Position numbers and translations under genes: made by a program. Below, piece by piece: positions 27,401-40,334 of a stretch of DNA of 64,000 bases (its first letter is position 1; each line of letters opens with the position of its first letter). This DNA is from Chimonanthus salicifolius (Eukaryota; Streptophyta; Magnoliopsida; Laurales; Calycanthaceae): NCBI GenBank assembly GCA_013350335.1, contig CM023537.1, positions 9,728,438 to 9,792,437 of the forward strand, read 5' to 3'. Under the pieces are notes generated by a model. The model was given only the letters and a program-made list of their open reading frames with translations, searched no databases and was not told the origin of the DNA.

Positions 27401-29598
27401 GGCAAAGGGGGAGTCTTTTATCGCACAAACTCTACTGACTTGTCTACATTTTACCCACCCCACTCCTATCCTATTAGTTTTATCTAAATCAAAACCTCCC
27501 TTAAATTCTACCATAGATCTTAAATATCTAAACCATGATATCCAACTAAGTCATTTCTAATTTTTATTGGTTGTTCTCACTATCATCTAAACCACTAAAG
27601 TTACACTCCATGTATTCTCTTTTAGTTCTACTAATTTTCATAACCATCCGACTTTAGCGTTCTCCTCTATGATTCTAGCCCTGTATTGAGTTATTGTTTC
27701 GTCTCACTAATTAATACTATATCATTTATAAAAAACATACACAATGGCACTTCATCTTGGATTCTTGATATTAAATTATCCATGATTAGCGTAAATAGGT
27801 ACCAGCTTAATGTAAATCCTTGTTGGAGTCCTACTCCATTGGAGAACTCCACTAGCTCATCACAAACAATTCTAACAGAAGTGATTGCACCATCATATTT
27901 ATCTTGAGTAATCTCAACAAATTCGTTGGGATGCAATTTTTTTTCAAAGTTATCCATATTAGTTTCCTTAGATAGATAGGCCTCTAGGTTGATAAAAGTC
28001 TGTAAAGATTCTTTGTCTTCTCTCTAAATTTTACATCTTTTCAATTGATATAAGAAATTCAGAATAGCTTATATGGTCACAATTCAATGGCTTCATTTCC
28101 AATTTTTCCAAAAGATAGGTGAAAAAGGTTTTGCATTTTTGGGCTTGGGTGGGTTTACCAATCCTCAAAACCCCAGCCCTTGGTGTGTGATGCTTGGTCT
28201 TACTAACTGAACAAAAGATTCTTTGTCTTCTCTCTAAATTTTACATCTTTTCAATTGATATAAGAAATTCAGAATAGCTTATTTGGTCACAATTCAATGG
28301 CTTCATTTCCAATTTTTCCAAAAGATAGGTGAAAAAGGTTTTGCATTTTTGGGCTTGGGTGGGTTTACGAATCCTCAAAACCCCAGCCCTTGGTGTGTGA
28401 TGCTTGGTCTTACTAACTGAACAACAGAGATAGGTTAAGAGTTCTGTGTTTTATGAATTATGTAATGGAAATTTTCACAGGAAGTAGAAAAGCAACACCT
28501 AGACGGTTAAGAACCCCAATAACCATGACGGTTAAGAACCCCCAGCCCTTATGTGTTTCTAGAATTCAGGACCAGCAAAAGAATGTAAACCAATGAACCC
28601 GTGAGGGTTGACTTGACGGTTAAGAACACCCCAATAAGCTGTGGGAGGTTTTGGGTTCAAGTCTCACTCTCAATATATAAGGGCCATTCCCCTTAGTTTT
28701 ACCCGGTGTGTGTTGATAGAGAGGTTTGCACATGTCCTAAAGACTTAGTCAGGTGCTCAAAGGGGCCTGGGATACCTTGGACTTCAAAAAAAAAAAAATG
28801 TAAACCAATGAAGATTGGGAAGGCAGACAGAAGGGAAGTAGGTTTTGTGTCTCCACACACAACACTAAATAAGAAAAAGTGGAAAAGTAAAATTCACTGT
28901 ATTAAATATATTTACATGAAAACTTTTTTTCTCTTCTCTTCATGTTTAGGAATTTGAATAACCATTTTGAAATGAGCTGATCCTACATATGCAAATGTAG
29001 GCTTGACACTTAAACCTTGCTTGCATCAGTGGCATTTAAATAGGTCCATGAAGTTAATGATAAGATTGAAAAATAAAAAGTACATATCAAGTGATCCCAT
29101 GCCATTTCTAAAGTATACTTTATCATTCAATACTGTCATTTCTGCAAGTCTGCTTTGATGGTCTTCCTCTGTTGATTTGAGAGTTTATCCTTCTTTATTT
29201 GATAAAAAGTCTACCATTTAACTGATGGAACATGGCACTGAAGGTGGGAGATGTTTCTTCAGTCTGATGCGCCACCCTGCAAACATCAGAATGACTCCTT
29301 TACGCTATGAAACTGAATTTATATTTCCTAGTTTAAAGAACTCTATTGATTTTTCTGTGTAGAAGGTGTCCTTTGATGGGTTTGCTTTAAGCCTTCATAA
29401 CATGCGTTTATGCTAATGAGTTGTTCATCCATGCAGGCACCGTACCAGAAAAAGCTGATGGACCTTACCTTGTTAACACCTGAGGAGATACAATGGGTGA
29501 ATTCATACCATTCAACTTGTAGGGAGGTCTTGGCACCATACTTAGATGAGCATGAAATGGCGTGGCTAAGAAGAGTCACTGAAGCTATAACTGCGTAG
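12621..29598 (+). CDS. APP1: X-prolyl aminopeptidase P1 (APP1), complete, 17 exons
   Basis: M24B metallopeptidase that removes an N-terminal residue preceding proline. The plant cytosolic/microsomal form is known as an NPA-binding protein. Exons: 12621-12713, 13293-13356, 16646-16785, 17162-17446, 17794-17916, 18563-18644, 18730-18872, 19258-19344, 20200-20267, 21270-21336, 22786-22920, 23059-23139, 23578-23632, 23782-23886, 24018-24089, 26118-26242, 29437-29598. Together they make 628 codons with all phases compatible. Two creatinase-like N-terminal domains occupy about 10-310 ([15 protein letters not shown], then [11 protein letters not shown]). The pita-bread domain spans about 315-565. 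Predicted dimetal ligands are D425 (DSGAQ), D436 (TTDITRT), H499 (HGTGHGIG), E534 (DEPGYYED) and E548 (FGIRLEN), all present; H508 in NVHEG is the expected proton shuttle. The M24 C-terminal domain ends at TEAITA. The protein is about 17 residues shorter than Arabidopsis APP1, mainly at the exon 6/7 loop. Introns hold SINE, LINE and MITE insertions. AATAAA at 29842 may be the polyA signal. Confidence 0.96.
13357..16645. other. APP1 intron 2 (3.3 kb)
   Basis: AT-rich, with several open frames (13864-14130 +, 15286-15534 -, 15598-15801 -) that match nothing I recognise. It is bounded by exons in correct phase, so it is intronic. Repeat remnants too decayed to name are likely. Confidence 0.7.
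20846..21211. mobile_element. TIR element in APP1 intron 9
   Basis: The left end TAGGCACTGGTGTTCA..TTTAATTTGAGCA and the right end, read in reverse complement, TAGGTGCTCAAGTTGTTATT..GAGCATCAGTGCC share TGYTCAA and ATTTGAGCA blocks in inverted order. Length is about 365 bp. No clean target duplication was seen, so superfamily is open. Confidence 0.4.
21496..21712 (-). mobile_element. SINE (family 2), antisense in APP1 intron 10
   Basis: Flanked by 19-bp direct repeats GTTGACTTCTTGATAATTT (21477-21495) and GTTAACTTCTTGATAATTT (21713-21731), with one mismatch. The left T run is the reversed A-tail. Read on the minus strand, it gives GGTTGGCCTGACGGTCAAGA, then box B GAGTTCGATTT, then GGCCACTCCCCATGGGGTTC, then GAGAGGTGTGCACATGCC. 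This is the best full-length copy together with 28598-28796. Confidence 0.88.
24432..24466. repeat. (GA)n microsatellite in APP1 intron 15
   Basis: About 17 uninterrupted AG units. Confidence 0.95.
24467..26117. other. Rest of APP1 intron 15
   Basis: AT-rich DNA, with nothing recognised apart from scattered A/T runs. Exon 16 follows with acceptor TTTTCAG. Confidence 0.6.
26690..27957 (-). mobile_element. RTE-type LINE 3' portion, degenerate, antisense in APP1 intron 16
   Basis: On the minus strand 27957-27691 reads a reverse transcriptase segment: [20 protein letters not shown], then [20 protein letters not shown], then [15 protein letters not shown]. Those last residues are the [FY]xDD-type catalytic block with one Asp lost. 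Further on (about 26860-26740) another frame gives [13 protein letters not shown], the C-terminal tail typical of this LINE group. Frames are broken many times, and the interior is split by a Stowaway MITE at 26985-27227. Confidence 0.8.
26985..27227. mobile_element. Stowaway MITE (Tc1/mariner) nested in the LINE
   Basis: Ends CTCCCTCTGTCCCTAAAATA and, inverted, CTCCCTCCGACCTAAAATA, flanked by TA on both sides (26983-26984, 27228-27229). The size of 243 bp and the terminal sequence are classic Stowaway. It interrupts the LINE, so it inserted later. Confidence 0.92.
28005..28424. repeat. Tandem duplication, 2 x 210 bp, in APP1 intron 16
   Basis: 28005-28214 and 28215-28424 are adjacent direct copies differing at about two clear positions (ATATGG/ATTTGG and TTACCAA/TTACGAA), roughly 99% identical. 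The junction is ACTGAACAAAAGATTC. Such low divergence against the decayed surroundings points to a recent event, or to an assembly artefact. Confidence 0.93.
28598..28796 (+). mobile_element. SINE (family 2), full length, in APP1 intron 16
   Basis: Perfect 16-bp direct repeats AATGTAAACCAATGAA at 28582-28597 and 28797-28812. It starts CCCGTGAGGGTTGACTTGAC, has box B GGGTTCAAGTCTCACTC and ends with about 12 A. Just upstream, 28500-28550, are two fragments of its head (GACGGTTAAGAACCCC). Confidence 0.92.
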
Positions 29599-29848
29599 GT
29601 ATTATTTCAAGCACCCAATTTTAAGCTCCAGTTATGTCTCTGCATATCGTACTGGTTTGAGATGACTCGTTAATTTCCTCCTCTGATTACTAGAGTGCTG
29701 CTGTTAAAATCTTGCTTTCTATAAACATCAAACTCCAGGCCTTGGTGTCATCTACAATTTTTTTTTTTTTAGCAGATGGTCTATTGATATACATTTGACA
29801 TGAAGGGCACTTCTGCCCCCTTAAGTGGTCATATGCTGTTTAATAAAG

Positions 29849-32800
29849 GGGTGAAGAGTTTGGTGCTGCTGTCCTGGTTAATTCACACACTTCATACGGT
29901 CATGAAAATTCGATATTTTTGTTATTTGCATCAAATCCTTATCACTAAACTTGTTGGGCTTTCAAGTCCTAGTCTTGTGGGCGGAAACAAGACATGCTAC
30001 GATTGGCAATCAGCCCCCCCGTTTCAGATTCGGACCAGAGAACATATGATAGCACAATCAAGAGACAACCCTAATGGCATCTTTATGCACAACTATTTTT
30101 TATGAAAATTGATTTCTTTGATTAGATTTCTATTTTTCTATAAAAATAGAAATCTATCAGAGTTTATTTTCCATTGATATTAATTTCTTTAATTTAGTGT
30201 AATAAAATGTTTTCATAATTATTTATAAATGAACTTTTTCTATTTTTAGGTGGAAGAGCTGCAGGTTATAACACGATTGTATCTAATTTTAGATGATGTT
30301 GGTGATGCTGATAATAATCAAAATAATAACAACGATAATAATTACATACATTATTTAATTGATTCAATGTATATTTTACTTTTAAAATAATAATATTATA
30401 TAATGAGTACAATTAGTTTAGATCTTAGTTTGGCTTGTGTCAGTTTAATCTAGAAATTCATTAGCTAGATCGAATTAGGTTGGTTCATTGACTGGGCAAA
30501 ATAAGCATGGGATATATGTTAGATTTGGTCATGAGTCGAGTAATATATTATAGATACTATGTTTAGTTAGATTGGACCATTAACTGGGTATTTAAGTTGT
30601 AGATTGGTTTATAGGTTTGGTGAAGTTAACCATAAGACGAGTTAGCTTGGTTGGGCTTTGGATTGGATAATGTAGATTGAGTCGATTCGATTATGGAATA
30701 TGTTAATAGGTCACGGGTCATGAATCAAGCCAGTTCGTGTTTGAGTTGGATCCACTAGTCATAAAAATTATTTTTGAACCCCTCTATTTAGGAATTCGAA
30801 AATCATTGTTCATAGAAAATGTTTGTATGAAACAATAGAAAATAATTGTAATAGAAAAGTAGTATAGTTGTCAAACAACTAGAAAATCATATACGAAGTT
30901 TATATCCATTTAAGGAACATTCTTAATATATAACTCGATAGAAAAATCTAGCTAAGTAAATGGATAAATTCAATTTAATGTAAATTTGAAATAGACTTGA
31001 ATCGACTTAATTCATTTAATAAGATAAAAATAGATTTAAACTCGAATTAGTCTCAAGGTGAAGAACACCCTGCTCAAACACGAGACTCTGTCAATTTCCT
31101 TTCCCTAATTTAGGTTCACATCCTTGGGCAAATCTATTGAAGATGTGATATAGAGAGAGATCTAAATGTGCGAACCAGTCATAATTTACTTTTTCTGCAT
31201 TTTGTCGCTAACTCAGAGCAATTTGAAATTTTAAAAATTAATGTATTAAACTCAGCCTAGATAGAGAGAATTTTGAATTTTTAAATCCCTAATTATCAAC
31301 GATGCGAGTTCCAACCCTAAATAGTTGAAATCAAGGGATGATCACTTGGCAAAGAATAAAGGAATGGGATGACCACTTGCACACTAGGGATACGGAATTA
31401 AAATAATGCTCACCAATATGTATCCGCGAATAAAGTCATATAATTAATATGTTTCTCTTCTATTTTTTAATTTAAAAAACAAAAAAATATAAAAAATAGA
31501 TAATCCAGTGTGAGCATATTTTTATTAAAAATGGGTCATTTTTTTGTAGTATTAGACCATTGAGAGTCAAAATTTTAATAGAATAAAGTATGTCTTGAAA
31601 TTTTAAAAAATAGATAATGCATATCAGGAAACACCTAATATGAAATTCATTTTCTCTTGTATCCCATAATGATATGTATCTTTTATTATAAATCATAATT
31701 TTTTTTCATAAATAAATCTTCCTAACAATGTTGGAATATTGGAAAATAAAAAACAATTACATTAAAGGCTCTTCTTTTCATTCCAGAAGCATTTGTATAT
31801 TATTTTATTAATTCTTTTCACAAGAAACTCTAAAAAATGAAAATTATCTTAGAAAATCGAACTTTCATTAATTTTTCAACACCTTAGCAAACTGTATCAA
31901 TCACATTAAGACATCTCCATTTAATTCCATAAACACTAAATATTATTTTATTAAATTATTTTCACAGAAAACCCCAAACTTGAAATTATCTTAGAACAAA
32001 AAATAAATAAAAAAAACATTTATGAAAAAACTAAAAAATGGTCAATTTTTAAAAGGAAAAAGTTTAAAATTGACAAATACTTTTCACACTTGAAAAAATT
32101 GCTTCAAAATAAATTTATACTTTATGCAAGATTCAACTCAAAAAATATTGTAACGATTTTTCTTTTTAAAATAAAATAAAATTGAATATGGTTGATACCA
32201 CCCACGATAATACAACTGAATCATCAATCGCATCAGTCGCCATATATATATATATTTAGTAGTCCCATTTGGTCATTCAAGAATTAATATTGCCCAAGAG
32301 ATAATTGGGGAAAAATTTCATTGAAATTTTGGATTGGGCCGCATGGTCGATGCCAATGGGGACATCACATAGAAGGTGACCGCCAGTTCCAATCATACGA
32401 AAGCAACGGTGCCGTCCACGAGAGTCAAATTAGACCCATACATTCTAGCAAATTTAGGCTAGCGGGACCTTTTAATGAAATTCTCTTTGACTTTCTACTA
32501 AATGAATTATGGACCCTGCAAAGTATGGTTACCTGAATAAGTAACTATATGAATATAAAGTATGAAAATTGAAAATTTTCATTATCCAATGATGATCTTA
32601 GCCATTTTATCTTAACCTTCAAAATTTTAGTTTATAAGCCTTTGGTTTTTTGTTTTTAAAGGTTTGAATTTGAGGGATAGGAAGATGAGATAAGATTGAA
32701 ACTTCATACACCTCTTACCAATATAATTCTCTATATATCATACCTAACCATTTGAGGTCGAAGACCCATTTAGAAGACAGTTTCGATATTAAATCTAGCT

Positions 32801-34000
32801 TTAAAAATCTCATATTAGAGCAATGCCAATATAGTCAATCCATCAGCATCTCTGATTTCAAACAGCCTTCTCCATCTCTTGTAAACTTTTTTCTGGTCTC
32901 TGACTTTCTTCTTACCGAGGCCACATATTCCACAAAGTGCCTAATTGTCTTGTGCTTGAAGACACCAAGTGATACTAATGGCTGTAAAGTTAAACCACAT
33001 ACTCATAAAAAAATAAAAATCAAATGAAAAAGGGCAATGAGGAAAGGTTTCAATCAAACTCGTTTTGGGTTGGCATCTCTAAATTCCTGATGCAATCAAT
33101 TAGATTATCTCACCCACATATACTTAAGGGGTATTTTGGTCATTTAAACTATGCAAAATGAGTTCAAAATCTTTAAAGTGTAAAATACCCTCGGATTTTT
33201 CAATGTACAAAATTTGATTTTTTGCAGTAATGGAGATCCAGTAGAGTACTCTTACCCAAAAGTACTTTTTTTTACGGGCATGTGCAAACCTCTCTAGCCC
33301 CACGCCAAATAACTCTCTAGAGAATTAGGGTGGAGTGACCATTTATTTTATCTATATTCACAAATTTGGTGAAAAACTATTGCAGACAAATTGTCTGGTC
33401 AAAATTCTCCGATTTTTTTTTATTTCAATAGTGATTCCTAAATCACTCAAAGTCTCAACCCCCCCCACCCCCCCCCCACTTTCAGCCACCTTGAACCTGG
33501 TTTATTTTTGCCTTGATATTGATAGGCAACAAAATTGCCTAGAATATAATATGTTTTTTCTGATCCAAATAGACTGCATCATTCTCAACAGCCAAAGATC
33601 TCAGTTGTTCAAAGGAGCAGGACATTGAAACCATAAACAAATACAAAAAGTTTCTCTCTCCATGTGAGCTGTTTCCATCAAGGATAACATGAACCGATGC
33701 ATTTGCAAACACAAAAACCCACAAGCATTTTCAATCTTGTCTGCACAAAGAGAGAAACCATGAAATCCAAACTAACAATAATATTGATTTCTACACTTGA
33801 AGCTGATGAAAACATCCCAAGATCCATACCCAATGATGGTTCGATGTAACAGTTAAATGACAGGAAAAAAATTGCCTAAGGGAATTAAGAAAAAATTCAA
33901 AAAAAAAAAAGAGGGGAAAAAAAGGAACACTTACCACACCCTTCATGGGAGGATCATTTACAAACATCAATAGCAATTCCCACAGGTAAAAACAATAGGG
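29849..34000. other. APP1-BES1 intergenic region
   Basis: No gene recognised in about 4 kb. The open frames 29800-30105, 32321-32536, 32752-33027 and 33335-33628 have no known signature. 30400-30770 is rich in GGATTG/GAGTCGA-type words. 33268-33342 is a 5'-truncated antisense piece of SINE family 2 (T run, then GGGCATGTGCAAACCTCTCT). 33459-33478 is nearly pure C with one A interruption. Confidence 0.45.
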
Positions 34001-34170
34001 CACAGAAGGAAACTAGTAAAACCAGGGAAATGGCAATGAACAGGAGGCTGAGAAATGTTTATCTGTAATGGTGTCTACCCTCATTTGAGCAAGGACCTTG
34101 GAGAAGTGCTCCATTGTAGCTCTTCTTCTCTTGTCATTTCTCCTTTCTCCATAATTCTAGACGATCTAAG

Positions 34171-36338
34171 CTAACACTGGTTCTTCCCGCTGCCTAGTGT
34201 CAGCTCCAAATCTTCCACACTGAGATCGTCATGGATCCTTTCTCCCTCCCAGGGCTTCACATTACCACTCTCAAATTCAAATTCTGAACCCTGAACCCTC
34301 TCTGATGTTGGTCTCAAATTGATTCCCCCTGGCAATGCTGCACCAGATGGATAATTTTGTTGCATTACAGGCTTGACAAGATTAAAGGTAGGCGATGATG
34401 GAGTGGCCCCAGCAGGAGCAGCCATCTGGAAGCTGACCCATCTTCCTGAGTCGGTGGTGGAGGCATCAGACTCATCGCATTCAGGTATGATGGAAGGGGT
34501 GAGGTTGCGGCGGCGGGTGGGGCTAGAGGGTGCAGATGTGGCAAAGAGAGGGTGGTGGAAGTTGGTAATGGAGCCATTGGAGAGCAATTCCCAATGGGCT
34601 TTTAGTTTGGGACTTCTGGACGTTGGGGAGGATAGAGGGGGTGTTACAGGGGCACTGTTGGAGATTCGAAGAGGGGGGAGGGATGAGGGAATAGCTGCAA
34701 GGTTATGAAGGAAGGGGAGAAGGTATGAAGAAGCACTGGCATCAAAACGGGATGGGCTGGGAAAGGAAGACGATGAGGGGCTGGCATGGTAAGATGGGAC
34801 TGGACTGGGGAAGGCTGAAGATTGAGGACTTGGTTGGTGGGATGAGCATGGGGTTATGTTTGCTGATGTGCCTGCAACTTCAGATGGGGGTGGTCTGAGT
34901 CCCTGTAAGAAGAAAAATGAATTACCTGTTAAAGTAATGAAATCGGGACTTGGGTGTTAGGATGATAAATGACTGACATGAATAGAGCAGCAGTACCCAT
35001 TGTTGTCCAGACCAGACCTCAGACAAGGAAAGACTCTCTTTTCTAAGAGATTAATAACCATTTCTTGTTTGAGAATCTAGATCAGGACAATTGGGACAGG
35101 ATTTTTCCTGACCCATTAAAGGAAAATGCAATTAGGAGCCTAAGATTGAATGTGGGAGTTCTCATTTGTGTCTGTAGAGAGTGCAGAGAACACTCCAAGC
35201 AAGGCAAATGGGGGAAATATGGCAGGAAAAAAAATTGTGGGCAAGGAAAGGAAGAAATCTACTCTTGGAAGAGAGAAAGAGAGAGCTTTAAACACATCAG
35301 AAAGATCATTTAAGAGATAGAAAGAAAAAATATCTCGCAAAAACAGATAACCCAAACAAAATCATGAACTAATAAAAACACAAGAAATGTTTAAAAAAAA
35401 AATCAAAAGCAAAAACACCAAAATCCAGTTAAAGGGGGAAGGAGCTGTGTTTTAACGATTGGAGGAAACAAAATTTCCAAAACACCATAAAGGCAGAAAA
35501 GGCCTACATTTCTTTCATTTCTAATCAAACAGGGAGAAGGAGAGGCAACAAAAGGGAAAGACAAAACAGAAAAGAAAAAAAAAAACAAGAAATGCATGAT
35601 CATAGAGGAACCTTTTATTTCCATAACCAGGAATAGAATATCACAATACAATCAGCAGGAGAGAAAAAAACCAAACTCAGAAAAAGGAAGAAGAAAATAG
35701 CCCTAATTTCCATAAATAAGAGGGAGATCTAAACAAACCAATTTGTATCGGCAAAAATATGAACCCATCTATGGAACAAAACACGTGGAATCACAAAAGG
35801 AACCAATATGTAAGAATATCAATCAAATCTGATCAATAAAATGACTTAGATGGGATAAATAGCTTAGAGAATGATGATGATAATCAATAAAATCTGATCA
35901 TATGAGAAAGGGGGAAAAGCCTTATGATTGAGCTATTTGTCCCAATTATCTAAGTTGAGCTTTTCATTTTGAACTTTCATTCAACTTTCAATGATCATGT
36001 TTTCTGCTATCTCAGGTGATTATGTCTTTTTTTAAAAAAAAAAAAAAATTCATTTCATGTATTTGACTAAAGAAATCAAATAATAATAACAACAATGATA
36101 ATAACTTGTAATAATGGAAATAAAAAAGCAGGAAATAAGTAGGAAGAAGAAGTAGGAGGTTAGGGGGGGAATAGGAAAGGAGAAAACCTTTCTATATGTG
36201 GTACCGTCGTCTTCTACAACCCAACCGGCTTCAGCACAGAGGGCTTTGAGAACCTCGTTGTTGTCGCAGTGTTTTGGTAGCTTGTAATTGCCCTGAGCCC
36301 TCAAACCGGTGTAGATCTTCGCTGCTATTGCCCTCCTT

Positions 36339-36370
<32 letters not shown>

Positions 36371-36418
36371 CTTCCATGTCGGCATTCTCCCTCCTCCTCC
36401 TCCCCCTCCTGTCGCCAT
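34171..36418 (-). CDS. BES1/BZR1-family brassinosteroid transcription factor
   Basis: Two exons on the minus strand, 36418-36188 and 34902-34171, with borders AGAAAG|GTTTTC and CTTACAG|GGACTC and phase-0 junction, give 320 codons, normal for the family. Residues 12-78 form the atypical bHLH DNA-binding domain ([20 protein letters not shown], then [21 protein letters not shown]). Residues 80-175 are Ser/Pro-rich with many SxxxS sites expected for BIN2/GSK3 phosphorylation. RISNSAP at 156-162 is the 14-3-3 binding site. [12 protein letters not shown] at 212-223 is the PEST/PP2A-binding segment; its proline corresponds to the bzr1-1D site. LELTLG at 309-314 is the EAR repression motif recruiting TOPLESS. 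All regulatory motifs are intact, so the protein is probably functional and brassinosteroid-responsive. The single intron after the DNA-binding domain is the usual gene structure. Which paralogue (BZR1, BES1 or BEH1-4) cannot be decided by eye. Confidence 0.95.
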
Positions 36419-36428
36419 TCAAATCCCT

Positions 36429-36460
36429 ATCTCTCTCTCTCTCTCTACTCTCTCTCTCCT
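36429..36460 (-). repeat. (CT)n tract in the BES1-like 5' UTR
   Basis: CT-rich run just upstream of the start codon (GA on the coding strand), with further GA/CT tracts to 36620. GA-rich leaders are common in this family and could bind BPC-type GAGA factors. Confidence 0.7.
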
Positions 36461-36712
36461 TCTTCTTCTTCTGCTGACAGAGAAACGTTGATTGGGCACT
36501 TGGGCTTTTCTTCACTCTCTCTATCAACGCGTATCTGGGTGCTGGAAGGGCAGAGACTCGGAGAGAGCTCACGAGGAGTGCGCTTTGTTTATTGAGAGAG
36601 AGAGAGATGATAGATTCTCTCTTTCTTTCTTTTCATACGTGCGAGGGTGTGCGAGAGACATTCGTCTGATGTTTTTGGTTCCTTCTTCTATAAAAAAGAA
36701 AATAATTACTGA

Positions 36713-36722
36713 ATATATATAA
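36713..36722 (-). promoter_or_regulatory. Possible TATA box of the BES1-like gene
   Basis: TATATAT-type stretch about 295 bp upstream of the ATG, which would give a leader of roughly 265 nt including the GA tracts. A second candidate (TTTATAG) is at about 36688. Confidence 0.35.
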
Positions 36723-36729
36723 AATAGAA

Positions 36730-38990
36730 AGGAAGAAGTAAAGCAATGAAAACGATTTGACTTTACTGATTTGGGAAAGAAAAGCAGACAAATGGGTGGG
36801 TTTTGAAAGAATTATTGTTGTAAATTGATTTATTATATAAATTTAAAAAATAAAATTTAATAACTTTTCATTCATTTAAAGATTATATTTAAGAGTTCAC
36901 ATCAATTTTTTTTTGTGAAATAATTTACAATAAAAAACTTTTCTATGAGTTCTGTGTATCAAATCATGGATAAAGCAAAGATTGACAATGCCAAGAGAAA
37001 TAGTAATAATAATAATAATAATGGAAGATTTAGAAAGTGATTATCAACAATGAAAATCATGGAAGGTGAGTTTGATATGATGGGAGACAGAAGAAAAGTT
37101 GACTCATTCATGAGATATCTCATGGAAATTCTGAGCTTTCATCTTGTACGCATTTAGTCTCCACAGAAAATTATTTACAACTTTATCTTTATTTGGAATA
37201 AGATTTAATATGCATATATTTTTATTTTCTATTAGAATTTTTATTAGATAGAAGATTTTCTATTATTTAGTATATATTGTAAATTGAGGGAGGAGATGTG
37301 AACATTTATATTGATATAAAAAGCATTCTGAAATTAATAATGAATATGAAAAGAAAAAGCAACATAAACATACACTTAATAAAAAATTAAACATAAGATC
37401 ACAAGAATAATTTTTCACTTCTTACTTCCCATTAAAGCCATAAAATGTAAGGAATGACAATAAAAGATGCTGAATTGAGACTTCAGGTGAGAGAAGAATT
37501 TTATTTAGTTGTTCTTAATTTGGAGTACTTTTTATATGTGACTTCATGTTTGACTAACTACTCAATTTGATTATATATATTTTTAAATTTACGTATGGAA
37601 AACAGTGAGATCACTTGATAAGGTCAAATTTGAATACTGATCTAACTAAGCTAAATCACTAGTGGACAATGCGCATTTGATTTTGCCAGGTCAAATGAGT
37701 TAAGCAGTAATTATTTACTTCATTAAATAAATAACGGAGATTCAACGGTGCACATCTAAGTATAGAGCCTTTCAATTACGGTGGTAATGAATTCGTTGAA
37801 AAAGTTTTTGTTTGAATATGAGGTCTAAAAAAGTTACCTTAACTAGGTTAGCTAAGTTATTCTTTTCAAACATACAAAGTTTGAATATTAAAAAATAATT
37901 TAAATTTAATCAAATTTGAAATCTCAAAAAATGTGGTTTGCTTGATTCAATCAAGATGATTGATAAGGCCGCATATTAAAAAAAAAAGGTTTTCTCAATG
38001 AACTCATAACCATCCCATTCTGTGAACCCTATGCCAAGGTGTGGTTGTACTACACATACATGTGTGCAAGAGATTACTTCACTAAATAAGTTAGGTCTTC
38101 AGATAAAAAATTAGCTATTATTCATTAGTACTTGAAACTTACGTTAGTGAGTGTTAATAATTTTTAGTGGTGATTACTTACATATGCTATATAACTTATG
38201 ATTATATTTATTTTGATAATTTTATTTAAGATTTCATAGTTATCTGTAATAATGACTTCATTTTAGTACTTCATTAATTATAGGTTGTTTTAGTATTTTT
38301 ATATTTTATTAGATAAATCTATATAGAATCAATAAAAATTATTATATAAATTGAACCGAATTTTGGTAGCAAAAGATAGTAACACAGGAGTAGTTCTTAT
38401 AGTAGTTTTTAGACCTAAATTACTAAATATTTACAACACAAAACATATGGAGACGTAGTGGAATTAGTAGTATCTTGAGGATACATTTTTCCCTTTCCTT
38501 CATGGTTTGTTTGCAATCTTAAACATCTCCTCCATTATTTGGACTGAAACTTGGGCTCGATTTTAACTCGACCTTGGTGACCCAACTCGAGAAATCAATA
38601 GACTCGGTTATGTATTTGTAAATTTAGAGTTAAGTCGGATTGGGAACAAAACCCGCATAGAATTTGTATTGAGCTGGGCTGATAAATTTAAAATCAACTC
38701 GACTCAATCCGACCTGAGTTTTAGCAAATATAAAACACACTATTTTTTTCTCAAATTTGAGCTAAAAATAAGTCGGATTAGTTGAGTCAACAACTTGGGT
38801 TAGGTCGAGTCAACAACTCGATTTAGGTAGGGTTGAGCAATTCAGGCCATCAACTCAATTCAGGAGTCAAACTCAATAATTTTTTATACAAATTGAATTA
38901 GATTTATTAAAATCCAATCCAATCTTTCGGCCCTATTAATTATAGCTGTAGGAGTAGAGTTGCCGGCCACATCTTTGATGATAGAGGGCT
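36730..38990. other. Intergenic, AT-rich
   Basis: No gene recognised. (AAT)n at about 37003-37022. 38540-38945 is full of AACTCGA/GAGTCGGGTT-like words resembling the internal part of the hAT-type element at 59803, perhaps an old relative without visible ends. Confidence 0.45.
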
Positions 38991-39039
38991 GCCTAGGAGG
39001 AGTGGCCGAGTAAAAAAGGTGGCGAATCACACAGACTCA

Positions 39040-40330
39040 TCATCTAAGTGAGGAGGAAGTCATCTTCTTCCTGTGAAAAAAAAATGAATTTTCCACAGGT
39101 TTTGTTGGATCAAGAGAAAGATCATCATAAGATATAACATCCATAGATGGGGAGGGAGGATAATAGGAATCAACGATCATGTGTGAAAAATTCTTTGCCA
39201 TGTCTTGATCACCAGATTGAGAGGTCTGGAAAACAGGAATGGGGTAACGGTCCTCATAGAAATGAAGCATGCCGGAAGTTGGAAAACTTTCAGTGGCTAC
39301 TAACAATTTAATTTCCTCTGGAATCAATCCTTCCCATATTTGCAAATTGCAAAGCAGGATCTTTCCAAATAGAAAGATCATGCACCAGGCCGAATGACAG
39401 TGTTTGATCTGAACACTAAGCAACTTTCCTAACATCATGAAAATGTCTTGGAACAAGTCTAAATGGTTCCATATGTTGAGATAGCAAGAGAGACCCATAT
39501 TAGTTCTGAAAGGAGATATTTAGAAACTTATAAAAGACTTGAATCATTCTACCTAAAAAGATACTCTTTTGGACTTCACAACCATGTCTCCAAACCAACG
39601 CATATAGATTTTGGAGATCTGCTAGTCGAACGGAATTATCGACAACGTTCTATCCACTATAAAGCTTTTTTCGTGAAAGAAGAGACTTAGAGACTTATAA
39701 AATTGAGTTCCTGTACCTACTACCTGCTGGCCTTTTGAGCGGGTCCTAACAGCATCATAGATGGATTTTTCTACGGAGCCCTCAATGATCAATCTCGGGA
39801 TGTGGTGTTAGCTTATTATTTTTAACCCATGATATAATGTCAGAACCTCAGCATGAAAAGGATCATAATAGAGCAATGACCATTATAGGCTAACAGGACC
39901 AATCCCATCAGAGTCTCGCAGAGTTCCTCCAAATTCACCAGGAGCATCATTACCTAGGGTAGCTCCATCAAAATTCAATTTTAGTCATCCCTAGTGAAGG
40001 GGAATCCATTGATTAGAATTTCGGAAAAGCCCATTTCCTTGTATCTTCACTTATCTTATGAATGATAGCATTTGTGTCAGGAAAAGCCTCGTTGAAGTCA
40101 TAGTTAAGTTTTGTTTTCCAGACATTCCACCAGGTGGATAAGGTTAAAGCACGAATATAGGAGTTATCACCTCTACCTGAACATGAACCTCAACCAAATT
40201 CCACATGCCCACAATGCGATCCTGCTGGTAGGCCAAGATAAAATTCAAGAGCAAGTTCTCAGTGATGAAAGATATGATCTTGGGTTTCCTCTCATGCAAT
40301 GCAAAAGGCACATGAAGTATATATTTTAGG
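39040..40330 (-). mobile_element. LINE RNase H remnant, degenerate
   Basis: On the minus strand near 39990-39890 a frame reads LNFDGATLGNDAPGEFGGTL, then RDSDGIGPVSL: the start of the RNase H domain carried by plant L1 LINEs and related proteins (FDGA..G..G.GG.LRD). Further along, 39498-39040 reads WEGLIPEEIKLLVATESFPT, matching the usual C-terminal extension. Stops and shifts separate the pieces, and no reverse transcriptase or poly-A end was recognised. Confidence 0.65.
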
Positions 40331-40334
40331 GATG